From contig JALNZV010000027.1 of NCBI GenBank assembly GCA_023229175.1, forward strand, positions 1 through 22,622: 22,622 bases of DNA, written 5' to 3'. Position 1 is the stretch's first letter. Each line of letters starts with the position of its first letter. The notes below the pieces were generated by a model. The model saw only the letters and a list, made by a program, of their open reading frames with translations. It searched no databases and was not told the DNA's origin. A program made the translations under genes and the position numbers. Shown one piece after another: positions 14,124 to 22,585 of this stretch. Source of the stretch: Tissierellaceae bacterium (GTDB taxonomy: Bacteria > Bacillota > Clostridia > Tissierellales > Tissierellaceae).

Positions 14124-14852
14124 ATGCAAATTCAGATAAGTTTTACAAGTGATGAAGACATTATACTGCCCATTCACTACAATAATATACTTCAAGCCTT
14201 TATATACAACAATATAGACGTTGAGTTGGCAGATTTTTTGCACAATGAGGGGTTTATTGTAAACAACAGGAGATTTAAGCTGTTTGCATTTTCAAGAATT
14301 TTAAAAAGGGGAAATAAGGTCGGAAGGTCGTTTAATTTTGGAAATAGCATTGAATTTCTAGTAGCATCACCCCTAGGTAAATTCTGTAAATCCATAGCCA
14401 ATTCTATGTTACAAAAAGAGGATTTATTCTTAGGTAAAAACAATATAAAAACTGATCAGATACAAATATTTAATCCCCAGGTGGAAGGTGACGAGATTAT
14501 AGTAGAGACAATATCAGGCATAGTGGCATATAGCACATTGTTAAAGGTTGACGACAACAAATATACCCACTACTATACCCCTGAAGAAAGGGATTTTGAG
14601 AGGATAGTAGCAGAAAACCTCATAAAGAAATATAATGCCTTAATTGGACAGGATTTTCAGTCGGACGGCAATCTAAAGATAATTCCCATTGGCAATTCGA
14701 AACAAAGCATATCCTATTACAAAGATTTTATCATAAAACCTGTGGATGGTAAATTCAAGATTAGAGGAGATAAAAGGCTATTGCAAATAGGTTTAGATAC
14801 TGGCTTTGGCAGCAAAAATAGTCAGGGATATGGTTGTGTTAGGATAATATAA
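14124..14852 (+). CDS. cas6: CRISPR-associated endoribonuclease Cas6 (solitary)
   Basis: A 242-residue protein of the usual Cas6 size. The opening with P-I-H-Y-N-N-I-L-Q-A-F-I-Y (16-28), the F-L-H-N-E-G-F block and R-F-K-L-F-A-F-S (50-57) match type I Cas6 proteins, as does the C-terminal glycine-rich G-L-D-T-G-F-G-S-K-N-S-Q-G-Y-G. Y28, H40 and K53 are candidate active-site residues. Cas6 cuts CRISPR precursor RNA within repeats. GGAGG lies six bases before the ATG at 14124; the frame is open 40 codons upstream but that part covers the hairpin and promoter. No other cas gene or repeat array is in the window: neighbours are dinB and an azoreductase gene. It presumably serves arrays elsewhere or is a relic. 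Confidence 0.88.
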   Translation: MQIQISFTSDEDIILPIHYNNILQAFIYNNIDVELADFLHNEGFIVNNRRFKLFAFSRILKRGNKVGRSFNFGNSIEFLVASPLGKFCKSIANSMLQKEDLFLGKNNIKTDQIQIFNPQVEGDEIIVETISGIVAYSTLLKVDDNKYTHYYTPEERDFERIVAENLIKKYNALIGQDFQSDGNLKIIPIGNSKQSISYYKDFIIKPVDGKFKIRGDKRLLQIGLDTGFGSKNSQGYGCVRII

Positions 14853-14880
14853 AATAATTAATTCCCTCCTACTCGATTGC

Positions 14881-15486
14881 CTAAAATGACTGTGCAAGGG
14901 TTTTTGCATCTTCTATGGCTTCATCGACAATTTTCTGAATGTCGTTTCCCATAATATCCAGACCCTCTGCAGCTATGGTGGTAAAGTCCGTAATGCCCAT
15001 AAATCCAAAAATCCCTCTCAAATATTTATCGCCCATTTCTACATGTAACAGGGGAGGCTCTGAATAGTAACCGCCTCTAGTGGTTATGTGAAGGGCCCTT
15101 CTGTTTTCCAAAAGCCCTAGGGAACCACTTTCAGTGTATTTGAAGCTTATGCCAGTTACGCAAATATAATCCACATAGACTTTCAATATAGAGGGGACAC
15201 TTAAATTCCAAAATGGGCTGGCAACAATATATTTATCTGCCTCTGCAAATTCATAGGCATATTTTAGCAAGGGATTTACTTTGCTATCATCAGACTTGGG
15301 GCCAAAAATAGTTTCTATGTCATCCAAAGTAAGGGGACGGATATTTTCCTTGTATAAGTCCAAGGTAATGATTTTGTGATTTGGATTTTTCTCTTTATAG
15401 TATTTAACAAAAGCCTCTGAAATTTTAAAGGTTCTCGATTGTTCCTCCGTCTTAGGATTTGCTTTAATATATAATATTTTCTTCAA
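14881..15486 (-). CDS. azoR: FMN-dependent NADH-azoreductase / NAD(P)H dehydrogenase (quinone)
   Basis: A 201-residue flavodoxin-like enzyme. The N-terminal I-L-Y-I-K-A-N-P-K (4-12) with the following S-R-T-F-K forms the FMN phosphate site; the A-S-P-F-W-N-L-S-V-P-S-I-L-K-V-Y-V-D block and I-T-T-R-G-G-Y-Y-S are typical of AzoR proteins. Such enzymes reduce quinones and azo compounds with NADH, probably in detoxification. The start is TTG (15484-15486) six bases after GGAGGG; no nearby ATG fits. It converges on cas6 with only 28 bases between the stop codons and no terminator hairpin there. The 15487-15599 divergent gap has only weak promoter-like matches. Confidence 0.9.
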   Translation of the reverse strand: MKKILYIKANPKTEEQSRTFKISEAFVKYYKEKNPNHKIITLDLYKENIRPLTLDDIETIFGPKSDDSKVNPLLKYAYEFAEADKYIVASPFWNLSVPSILKVYVDYICVTGISFKYTESGSLGLLENRRALHITTRGGYYSEPPLLHVEMGDKYLRGIFGFMGITDFTTIAAEGLDIMGNDIQKIVDEAIEDAKTLAQSF

Positions 15487-15599
15487 GATATTCCCTCCAG
15501 TAATAGATTATACATCTATCATGTGCAATAAATAAAAAAACATACTGCAAAAATCTGCAGTTTTAGGGTATATTAATACTATAAGATTGGAGGGATAGT

Positions 15600-16175
15600 A
15601 TGGGAAAAGTAACACTTTGGACTAGACAAGATATCAGAAGTTTAAAGGATTTGGAGGAAAAAGGGGTTCATAGGATTCAAAAATGGTATATTGAAGAACA
15701 ATTTGAGGATATTTCAGATCATTACATACCTCTATACCGCTGGTTTGTAAACAAGGCCAATGAGAAGGTACCTAAGCCAGAAGGCGTGGAATTTCCTATT
15801 TGGTGCTCCATTAGCGAAAAGAGTATGCTAAGGCCTATAGTAGACAGTGTGGTATATGTGGTAGACATTGACGAGTCAGAGGTAATCTATTTTGATGGAC
15901 GTAAATGGGATTATGTACTTAATCATCTATATTTACCCAAAGATGAGGAGGATATGGAAAATTATAAAAAAGAGATTGAGAGAAAGGGACTAAAGGACTC
16001 TTTTTCGTTTATTGACGGGAAATACGCCAGTTTTTATCCACTGGAAAAGAAAAAAGTCATGGATAGCTGGACTAGGGTTTTTGAAATAGAGGATTGGAAT
16101 ATTTTTGGGGTACAGGCGAATATATGGGAGATACGGAAGGATATGGTTAAGGACATAATTCACTACAAAGGATAG
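15600..16175 (+). CDS. DUF3841 family protein
   Basis: A 191-residue soluble protein. The start V-T-L-W-T-R-Q-D-I, the central Y-R-W-F-V-N-K-A-N followed by P-K-P-E-G-V-E-F-P-I-W-C-S-I, and the late V-F-E-I-E-D-W-N are what I recognise as DUF3841, a family of unknown function. No catalytic triad or membrane segment is apparent; it is rich in tryptophan and acidic residues. GGAGGG precedes the ATG. The E1-like gene starts 6 bases after its stop, so the two are co-transcribed. Function not assigned. Confidence 0.78.
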   Translation: MGKVTLWTRQDIRSLKDLEEKGVHRIQKWYIEEQFEDISDHYIPLYRWFVNKANEKVPKPEGVEFPIWCSISEKSMLRPIVDSVVYVVDIDESEVIYFDGRKWDYVLNHLYLPKDEEDMENYKKEIERKGLKDSFSFIDGKYASFYPLEKKKVMDSWTRVFEIEDWNIFGVQANIWEIRKDMVKDIIHYKG

Positions 16176-16181
16176 GATAAT

Positions 16182-16844
16182 ATGGAAAGATATTTGAGGA
16201 ATTTCACATCTATTTCTAAAGAACAACAGGAGATACTGGCTAATTCCACCATTGCCATAGTCGGTCTAGGAGGCCTTGGAGGATACGTGATGGAAAATTT
16301 CGTACGGCTAGGTGTATTAAATTTTCATCTTATAGACATGGACGTATTTGAGGCATCAAACTTAAACAGGCAGCTGCTGTCAACAGAGCAAAACTTGGGC
16401 AAATTAAAGGCTGAGGCAGCATACGAAAGGGCTAGAAGCATTGATAGTAGAGTAAATGCAAAAGTTTTCAGCACTAGATTACATAGGAATAGCCTTGGAA
16501 TGCTAGAAGGTGCAGATTTAGTAATTGATTGTTTAGATTCCATAGGCGGAAGATTAGAATTAGAAGGGCTTTGCGATAAAATGGATCTGGTCTTGGTACA
16601 TGGTGCAATACGAGGCTATTATGGACAAGTCTCCATCTCTACGAAAGATAATAGGGTCTACAAAAAAATATATGGAGATTGTGTAAAAGACGAAGAATCC
16701 TTAGGTAATTTGCCTATGACATGTATGGTAACTGCTTCTTTTCAAGTAAATTTAGCATTAAAATACATATTTAGAGAGGAACTAAAAAGCGAGCTAATAT
16801 TCATAGATGTAAAGGAAATGGAGGTTGAAAGGTTGTCGATTTGA
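16182..16844 (+). CDS. ThiF/MoeB/HesA family E1-like adenylating enzyme
   Basis: A 220-residue protein with the E1 adenylation fold: G-L-G-G-L-G-G (28-34) for ATP, I-D-M-D (51-54), N-L-N-R-Q with the arginine finger R63, K74 in L-G-K-L-K, and D-C-L-D (116-119). C167 lies in the crossover loop where ThiF-type enzymes carry the thioester cysteine; C181 follows. The two CxxC zinc motifs of MoeB are absent. These enzymes adenylate the C-terminus of a ubiquitin-like sulfur carrier (ThiS, MoaD), for thiamine, molybdopterin or other sulfur transfer. No carrier protein gene is adjacent, and the only operon partner is DUF3841, so the substrate is open. Confidence 0.85.
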   Translation: MERYLRNFTSISKEQQEILANSTIAIVGLGGLGGYVMENFVRLGVLNFHLIDMDVFEASNLNRQLLSTEQNLGKLKAEAAYERARSIDSRVNAKVFSTRLHRNSLGMLEGADLVIDCLDSIGGRLELEGLCDKMDLVLVHGAIRGYYGQVSISTKDNRVYKKIYGDCVKDEESLGNLPMTCMVTASFQVNLALKYIFREELKSELIFIDVKEMEVERLSI

Positions 16845-16876
16845 AGCAAATGTATGTATAAAATCTATAAATAAAC

Positions 16877-16885
16877 TGATATAAT
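16877..16885 (+). promoter_or_regulatory. Extended -10 promoter of the diguanylate cyclase gene
   Basis: TGATATAAT (16877-16885) gives a leader of about 100 bases before the ATG at 16992. The leader contains a 9-base direct repeat AATATTTGA (16920-16928 and 16937-16945). No GEMM-type c-di-GMP riboswitch pattern was found in it. Confidence 0.5.
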
Positions 16886-16991
16886 GTAGACAAAGATAAT
16901 ATCATAATTAAATACATCGAATATTTGATAAAAACCAATATTTGAAACAAGTAAATTGTACAGCATAAAATATAAAATGGGGGCTGATCCT

Positions 16992-18560
16992 ATGAGACTG
17001 ATTTTAAGGCAGAGAAAGTTTCTGATTTGGGGTATATTGGCGTTATTTATAGTTACTGCGTGGTTTTCGGCCTTGTTTTTCGTATTTAAGGCTTATGAAA
17101 CCAATAAAGCGGCACTTTTAGAGGCAGAACTCAAGCGTTTCAATGGAGAAGTACAATCAACCCTAAGGACCTATGAGTCATTTTCAAATTATATTTTTGA
17201 TGAGATTTCATCAGATGAGGAAGTGCTAAGTATAATGAGAGATGCCTCCAAGGCTACTGAATCTGAAAAAGATGAACTTAGGCTACAACTATCTATTCTA
17301 GTAGACAAAAGATATGGATTTATGGAGAAATACGAGTTCAAGCAGCTGCATTTTCACCTGCCTGATACTGAAAGTTTCCTTAGGCTTCACGCTCCTGCTC
17401 AATATGGGGATATACTTGTAGACCTAAGGGAGAGTGTAAAGATTGCAAATGAGACCAAGAGTTACGTCAAAGGATTTGAAGAGGGCAGGATAATTAATGG
17501 TTTTCGATTTGTCTACCCCCTAAGCTATAAATGTGAGCATATAGGCACGGTAGAGGTGTCTTTGTCCAGTGCCTCTGTGTTAAAGTTTTTATCGGAGCTA
17601 TATCCTGAGGAGGATTTTCTCTTTATAATCTACAGTCAGATTATTCAAGGAAGCGTATTTCATGCGGAAATAGAGAAATATAAGGGATCTCCAATATCGG
17701 ATATGTTTTCCATTGATGAAGAAGTAGAGAAGATAGTAAGTGAATACAATAGCATCATACCCCATTCTGATGTGGAATTTTTTCAAGGTCTGCAGGATGA
17801 ATATCTGGATAAGATAAAGGGAAATGAAAGTTTTCCTGCCCTATTTCACTATAAAGGAAAGGACTATAAGATGGGTTTTTTATCCATAAGAAATGTAATC
17901 GGAAAGCCCGTCGCCTACTTAATTTCCCTAGCTGAAACGTCTGACTTTGCAAGGCTTAGAAAGGATATGTATAGGCAAGCAACTTTAGTTAGTCTCTTGG
18001 CGATATCCATAATGGCCTTTAGTCTTGCACTATTCGTGTATCACAATAGATTAAAGGAAATTTCCCAAAAGGATTTTTTGACAAAGATATACAACAGGCA
18101 AAGGTTCTTTGAAATAGCTGAAAGAGAAGTTAGACGGTCAAAGAGGTATGGGTTCCCCATGGCAATATTGATGATGGATATAGATCATTTTAAAATTGTC
18201 AACGACACTTACGGGCACAAGCGTGGCGACCAAGTCTTAAAGGAATTCACATGTCTAATTTCTAGAAATATTAGGGCAAGTGATGTATTTGCTAGGTGGG
18301 GTGGAGAAGAATTTGTAATACTCCTATCCCAAACAACTAGGGAAGAGGCAGTCTATGCAGCGGAAAAAATAAGGAAATTGGTTGATGAGGATAAATCAAA
18401 TAAATTAAAGGATATAACTGTAAGCATAGGAATATCCATGCTAGATGCAGAAAAGATGGATATATTAGATGCCATAGATTGTGCAGATGAAGCCCTGTAT
18501 ATGGCAAAGGCTGAAGGAAGGAATAAAGTTTGCAGCTACGATGAAGTAAATATAACATGA
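16992..18560 (+). CDS. Membrane diguanylate cyclase with extracytoplasmic sensor (dCache_3-like)
   Basis: A 522-residue protein: membrane segment at about 10-32, an outside sensor of about 300 residues, a second membrane segment at about 329-350, then a GGDEF domain. The sensor includes L-H-F-H-L-P-D-T-E-S-F-L-R-L-H followed by a G-F-E-E-G-R-I-I-N-G-F-R-F block, typical of dCache_3 sensors. The cyclase keeps D396 (M-D-I-D-H-F), the signature R-W-G-G-E-E-F (437-441 for GGEEF) and the product-inhibition site R-A-S-D (428-431) five residues earlier, so it should make c-di-GMP and be feedback-inhibited. The ATG at 16992 follows GGGG; an upstream ATG at 16977 or TTG at 16956 is less well placed. 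It ends at a terminator. Confidence 0.88.
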   Translation: MRLILRQRKFLIWGILALFIVTAWFSALFFVFKAYETNKAALLEAELKRFNGEVQSTLRTYESFSNYIFDEISSDEEVLSIMRDASKATESEKDELRLQLSILVDKRYGFMEKYEFKQLHFHLPDTESFLRLHAPAQYGDILVDLRESVKIANETKSYVKGFEEGRIINGFRFVYPLSYKCEHIGTVEVSLSSASVLKFLSELYPEEDFLFIIYSQIIQGSVFHAEIEKYKGSPISDMFSIDEEVEKIVSEYNSIIPHSDVEFFQGLQDEYLDKIKGNESFPALFHYKGKDYKMGFLSIRNVIGKPVAYLISLAETSDFARLRKDMYRQATLVSLLAISIMAFSLALFVYHNRLKEISQKDFLTKIYNRQRFFEIAEREVRRSKRYGFPMAILMMDIDHFKIVNDTYGHKRGDQVLKEFTCLISRNIRASDVFARWGGEEFVILLSQTTREEAVYAAEKIRKLVDEDKSNKLKDITVSIGISMLDAEKMDILDAIDCADEALYMAKAEGRNKVCSYDEVNIT

Positions 18561-18567
18561 AGACTAT

Positions 18568-18595
18568 AAAAAGACACCTAAAACGGTGTCTTTTT
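18568..18595 (+). terminator. Terminator after the diguanylate cyclase gene
   Basis: AAAAAGACACC (18568-18578), TAAAAC, GGTGTCTTTTT (18585-18595): a perfect 11-bp stem ending in a T5 tract. The promoter -10 of the next gene begins three bases after it. Confidence 0.85.
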
Positions 18596-18603
18596 GGTAT
18601 AAT
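18595..18603 (+). promoter_or_regulatory. Extended -10 promoter of the nuclease-helicase gene
   Basis: TGGTATAAT (18595-18603) is an extended -10 whose -35 region would fall inside the preceding terminator stem. It is 28 bases before the ATG at 18632, allowing a very short leader. Confidence 0.55.
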
Positions 18604-18631
18604 GGGGATAGTAAATTTAGAGGATGATGAG

Positions 18632-20968
18632 ATGAAGAATTTAATAAAAGTATCCGTAAGAAATTTAGTCGAATCTGTCTTAAGAACAGGCGATATCGAC
18701 AATAGTTTTATGTCCATGTCTAGAGCTTTGGAGGGCACCAAGGCCCATCAAAAAGTACAGAAATCCTATGGGCATGAATATAAACCAGAATATACATTGA
18801 AATATGAGATACCATACGGCGACTTTATTATACAATTGGAGGGCAGGGCAGATGGGATATTTATATATCCTCAAAGTGTTATTATAGATGAAATAAAAAG
18901 CACTACAAAAGATTTGAAGGATATAAAGGAGGACTACAATGAGCTTCACTGGGCACAGGCCAAAGCCTATGGATATATGTACGGAAAGGACAATGGTCTT
19001 TTGGAGATAGATGTTCAGCTTACATATTTTCACATTGAAACAGAGGAACTAAAAATATTTAAGAGAAAATATACTCTAGAAGAGTTGGAAGATTTTCTCC
19101 TATTTATGGTGGGCAAATACATAGAATGGGCTAAGATTACCTTCGATTGGAGTGAAACTATGGATAGGTCCATTGAAGGGCTGGAGTTCCCTTTTAGGAA
19201 TTACAGAAAAGGTCAAAGGGAGTTGGCTGTAGCAACTTACAAGACAATAAAGGAAGGCAAAAAGCTGTATGCACAGGCACCGACTGGGATTGGAAAGACC
19301 ATGTCAACTTTATTTCCAGCGATTAAGTACATAGGGGAGGAAAGGGATGCAAAGATTTTTTATTTGACTGCCAAGACAATTACTAGGGAAGCACCTATGG
19401 CTTCAGTTGGCATATTGAATGAACAGGGTTTAAGGGCTAAGACATTGGCAATCACTGCCAAAGACAAGATATGCTTAAACGACGAAGTAAAGTGTAATCC
19501 AAGGGATTGCAAATACGCCAAGGGGCACTATGATAGGGTCAACGATGCAATAATGGACATGTTTGAAAATGAGGATTTAGTTGCAAGGGACAAAATAATT
19601 GAATATGCGGAAAAACACAGTGTTTGCCCTTTCGAATTTACCTTAGACTTTTCACTATGGGCAGATATTGTGATTTGCGATTACAACTACGTATTTGATC
19701 CGCAGGTATATTTAAAAAGGTTCTTTGAAAATCCCTACGGGAACTACGTATTTTTAATAGATGAAGCCCATAATTTAGTAGATAGATCTAGGGAAATGTA
19801 TTCCGCCGAAATAAACAAGGGGAGTTTTTTGGAACTGAGGAGTATATTTAAGGAAAAGTATCCTCCTATTTACAAGGCGTTTAACAAAGTAAACAGTCTA
19901 ATAAACAAAATAAAAATAGACCTAAATGTAGACGGGGAATACTATCAAAGGGAGGAAATAGGTGAACTGTATTACCCTATTAAAAGGATAATTACAGGTC
20001 TAGAACCATGGCTAATAGAAGAAAAAGGCCATGAAAATTACGAAAGGGTCCTAGAGCTTTATTTCAGACTGTTGACATTTAACAAAATTGCAGATTTTTA
20101 TGACAGTCACTACGTTACATATATAAAGGAAGAATATGGGGATATTGTGATTAAATTGTACTGTGTAAATTCTTCAGATCTTCTCAAGGAGGCCTTACAA
20201 AGGGGAAGGGGCAGCATATTTTTTTCTGCAACATTGGCTCCTCTAGACTATTACATGGACTTATTGGGCGGTAGCAAGGGCGATTACAATATTCGACTTC
20301 AGTCCCCTTTTCCCAAGGAGAACTTATGTCTTTTAATGGGAAACCAAATATCCACCAGATATAAGCACAGAGAAAGGACATATATGGACGTGGTTAGGTA
20401 TATAGAGGCCTTTGTTACCTCAAAAAAGGGAAATTATTTTGTATTTTTCCCCTCCTATAAATATATGGAAAGCATATACGAACTGTTTACAGATAGAAAT
20501 AGGGGATTGAACATAATAATACAAAATAATACTATGAACGAAAAAGAAAGAGAAGATTTTTTAAATGTATTCCAAGGAGATGAGGTAGTAGCCTTTGCAG
20601 TAATGGGAGGCATATTTTCCGAAGGCATAGATTTAATAGGAGATAGGCTAATAGGAGCTGTCATAGTGGGGGTTGGAATGCCTCAGATATGCTTTGAAAG
20701 GAATATAATCAAGGATTATTTCAGTTTCCATATGGGAGAAGGATTTGAGTATGCCTATACATATCCCGGCATCAACAAGGTATTTCAGGCAGCAGGCAGA
20801 GTAATTAGGTCGCCAGAGGACAAAGGAGCGGTCCTATTAATAGACGATAGGTATGGCACAGGCAAGTACAAATCCCTATTTCCAAGGGAGTGGAGTAGAT
20901 ATTACAACATAAGGAATGAAAGGACAATGAAAGAAGTCTTAGAAGGATTCTGGCAGGGTACGAGATAA
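18632..20968 (+). CDS. PD-(D/E)XK nuclease-helicase fusion, XPD/DinG-type ATP-dependent DNA helicase
   Basis: A 778-residue protein. Residues 1-165 look like a Cas4/RecB-type nuclease: G-R-A-D-G (D74), D-E-I-K-S (E87, K89) and W-A-Q-A-K-A-Y (Q109). The rest is a superfamily 2 helicase with Walker A A-P-T-G-I-G-K-T (216-223), a four-cysteine iron-sulfur domain (C281, C288, C293, C332), D-E-A-H (377-380), S-A-T-L-A-P and motif VI Q-A-A-G-R-V-I-R-S. It likely unwinds and processes damaged or flapped DNA. The frame is open from 18557, but that start overlaps the terminator; AGAGG before the ATG at 18632 decides the start. RlmD follows after 51 bases with no terminator. Confidence 0.87.
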   Translation: MKNLIKVSVRNLVESVLRTGDIDNSFMSMSRALEGTKAHQKVQKSYGHEYKPEYTLKYEIPYGDFIIQLEGRADGIFIYPQSVIIDEIKSTTKDLKDIKEDYNELHWAQAKAYGYMYGKDNGLLEIDVQLTYFHIETEELKIFKRKYTLEELEDFLLFMVGKYIEWAKITFDWSETMDRSIEGLEFPFRNYRKGQRELAVATYKTIKEGKKLYAQAPTGIGKTMSTLFPAIKYIGEERDAKIFYLTAKTITREAPMASVGILNEQGLRAKTLAITAKDKICLNDEVKCNPRDCKYAKGHYDRVNDAIMDMFENEDLVARDKIIEYAEKHSVCPFEFTLDFSLWADIVICDYNYVFDPQVYLKRFFENPYGNYVFLIDEAHNLVDRSREMYSAEINKGSFLELRSIFKEKYPPIYKAFNKVNSLINKIKIDLNVDGEYYQREEIGELYYPIKRIITGLEPWLIEEKGHENYERVLELYFRLLTFNKIADFYDSHYVTYIKEEYGDIVIKLYCVNSSDLLKEALQRGRGSIFFSATLAPLDYYMDLLGGSKGDYNIRLQSPFPKENLCLLMGNQISTRYKHRERTYMDVVRYIEAFVTSKKGNYFVFFPSYKYMESIYELFTDRNRGLNIIIQNNTMNEKEREDFLNVFQGDEVVAFAVMGGIFSEGIDLIGDRLIGAVIVGVGMPQICFERNIIKDYFSFHMGEGFEYAYTYPGINKVFQAAGRVIRSPEDKGAVLLIDDRYGTGKYKSLFPREWSRYYNIRNERTMKEVLEGFWQGTR

Positions 20969-21019
20969 AAGCCAGTTTTAGAATTATAAAATGAAAATTA
21001 GATGTAAAGGAGCAGATAA

Positions 21020-22405
21020 ATGGCAAGGAAAAATGAATTAATTGAATTTACAATAGATAAGGTTGATTTTCCCAACAAGGGAAGGGGCAAGTACAACGAC
21101 AAGGTGGTCAAAGTCAAAGGAGGTATTGTAGGACAAAGAATTAAAGCTAGAATTAGTCGACGGCGAAAAGGATACATGGAAGCAAAGTTAGTAGAGGTAG
21201 TCGATAAATCTCCCTTAGAAACAGCAGTTTCCTGTCCACATTTTGGGGCATGCGGTGGCTGCTCATACCAGTCCATGAATTATGAACAGGAACTAGAATA
21301 CAAGGAGAATCAAGTGAAGGCCCTATTTGAAGAAGCAGACTTGGATGTAAATTTTTTAGGCATAGAAAGAAGTCCTTTGGTAGAGGGGTATAGAAACAAA
21401 ATGGAGTATACCTTTGGGGATGAAAAAAAGGGTGGGCCTCTGGCACTGGGCTTACACCGCAAAGGAAGGTTCTATGAGATAGTCAACATTCCATATTGCA
21501 ATATAGTGGATGAGGATTTTAGAAACATCTTGAATATAGTATTGGACTATTTCAGTGAAAATAATATTAAACACTATAATAAAAAAGAACATATTGGTTA
21601 TTTAAGGCATCTAGTTGTGAGAAAGGCCATGTCTACTGGTGAGATATTGGTGAATTTAGTGACATCAAGCCAAGGGGAGCTGAACAAGGAAGGATTTGCA
21701 AGTATATTAAAAAACATGGAAAATGAAACTAATGCTGATAAAAACAAGATAGTCGGCATACTTCATACTATAAATGACAGCCTCTCTGATGTAGTGCAGG
21801 CGGATAAGTTGGAGCTACTTTATGGAAGGGATTTTATAATTGAAGAAATACTAGGGTTAAAGTTTAATATATCGCCTTTCTCCTTTTTTCAGACCAATAC
21901 ATTTGCAGCAGAAAGGCTATATTCAATGGTAAGGGAATTTGCTGGAGATATTAAGGACAAGGTGGTATATGATCTGTATTCAGGTACGGGAACTATTGCC
22001 CAAATAATAGCTCCCCATGCTAAAAAGGTAATAGGCATTGAGATAGTGGAAGAAGCAGTAGATAAGGCTAGGGAAAATGCCAAATTAAATAATTTAGGGA
22101 ATGTAGAATTTATAGCAGGAGATGTGTTAAAAGCCGTAGATGAGTTAAAAGAAAAACCAGATTTAATAGTCATAGACCCCCCGAGGGATGGAATACACCC
22201 AAAGGCAATAAATAAAATCATAGATTTTAATCCAGATACCTTTGTATATGTGTCTTGCAATCCAGTAACCCTTGTGAGGGATTTAAAAGTGTTTATAGAT
22301 AAAGGATATAAGGTGGAGAAGGTAAAATTAATGGATCAATTCCCTAGGACTGTTCACGTTGAGGTAGCAATTCTGATGACGTATTGTGGTTCGGATAAAG
22401 AATAA
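21020..22405 (+). CDS. rlmD: 23S rRNA (uracil-5-)-methyltransferase, RlmD/RumA type
   Basis: A 461-residue enzyme that makes 5-methyluridine in 23S rRNA using S-adenosylmethionine. Residues 1-62 form a TRAM RNA-binding domain. The iron-sulfur cysteines C72, C78, C81 (C-P-H-F-G-A-C-G-G-C) and C160 are all present. The methyltransferase domain has F-F-Q-T-N, Y-D-L-Y-S-G-T-G-T, D-P-P-R-D-G and the catalytic Y-V-S-C-N-P (C413). AAAGGAG precedes the ATG. In Firmicutes a single enzyme of this type may methylate both usual positions (RlmCD); the sequence cannot decide that. It is probably co-transcribed with the helicase gene. Confidence 0.92.
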   Translation: MARKNELIEFTIDKVDFPNKGRGKYNDKVVKVKGGIVGQRIKARISRRRKGYMEAKLVEVVDKSPLETAVSCPHFGACGGCSYQSMNYEQELEYKENQVKALFEEADLDVNFLGIERSPLVEGYRNKMEYTFGDEKKGGPLALGLHRKGRFYEIVNIPYCNIVDEDFRNILNIVLDYFSENNIKHYNKKEHIGYLRHLVVRKAMSTGEILVNLVTSSQGELNKEGFASILKNMENETNADKNKIVGILHTINDSLSDVVQADKLELLYGRDFIIEEILGLKFNISPFSFFQTNTFAAERLYSMVREFAGDIKDKVVYDLYSGTGTIAQIIAPHAKKVIGIEIVEEAVDKARENAKLNNLGNVEFIAGDVLKAVDELKEKPDLIVIDPPRDGIHPKAINKIIDFNPDTFVYVSCNPVTLVRDLKVFIDKGYKVEKVKLMDQFPRTVHVEVAILMTYCGSDKE

Positions 22406-22444
22406 TAGGACTTGACCACAACATATAGTGGTTTAGGGATGAAA

Positions 22445-22488
22445 AAAGGGTCAAAAATCGGTGAAAAAACACCCTTTTTTGACCCTTT
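22445..22488. repeat. Nested inverted repeat / probable terminator after rlmD
   Basis: AAAGGGTCAAAAA (22445-22457) pairs perfectly with TTTTTGACCCTTT (22476-22488), a 13-bp stem. Inside it GGTG (22460-22463) and CACC (22470-22473) form a small hairpin around six A, followed by T6. Either the inner hairpin with its T6 or the outer stem could end rlmD transcription. A weak ACCAC/GTGGT hairpin lies just before (22415-22432). The remaining 22489-22622 holds no gene that I can support. Confidence 0.7.
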
Positions 22489-22556
22489 AAAATAGGGCAT
22501 TTGACAGATGACATTGGATGTTTGGAGATATTTGAAGGGAAGATGGTTAAATTTGG

Positions 22557-22585
22557 TTGATAAAGTAGCGGTTGAATTATATACT
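22557..22585 (+). promoter_or_regulatory. Promoter directed out of the right edge
   Basis: TTGATA (22557-22562) and TATACT (22580-22585) are spaced by 17 bases, a good sigma-A promoter. Downstream DNA to the window end has no ribosome binding site with a convincing start, so the target lies beyond 22622. Confidence 0.55.

Noticed and set aside
14853..14880. Looked for CRISPR repeats around cas6
   Set aside because: The flanking gaps are short and no regularly spaced direct repeat of 25-40 bases occurs here or elsewhere in the window.
16886..16991. c-di-GMP (GEMM) riboswitch before the diguanylate cyclase gene
   Set aside because: No GEMM core or supporting helices; only a short AT-rich direct repeat is present.
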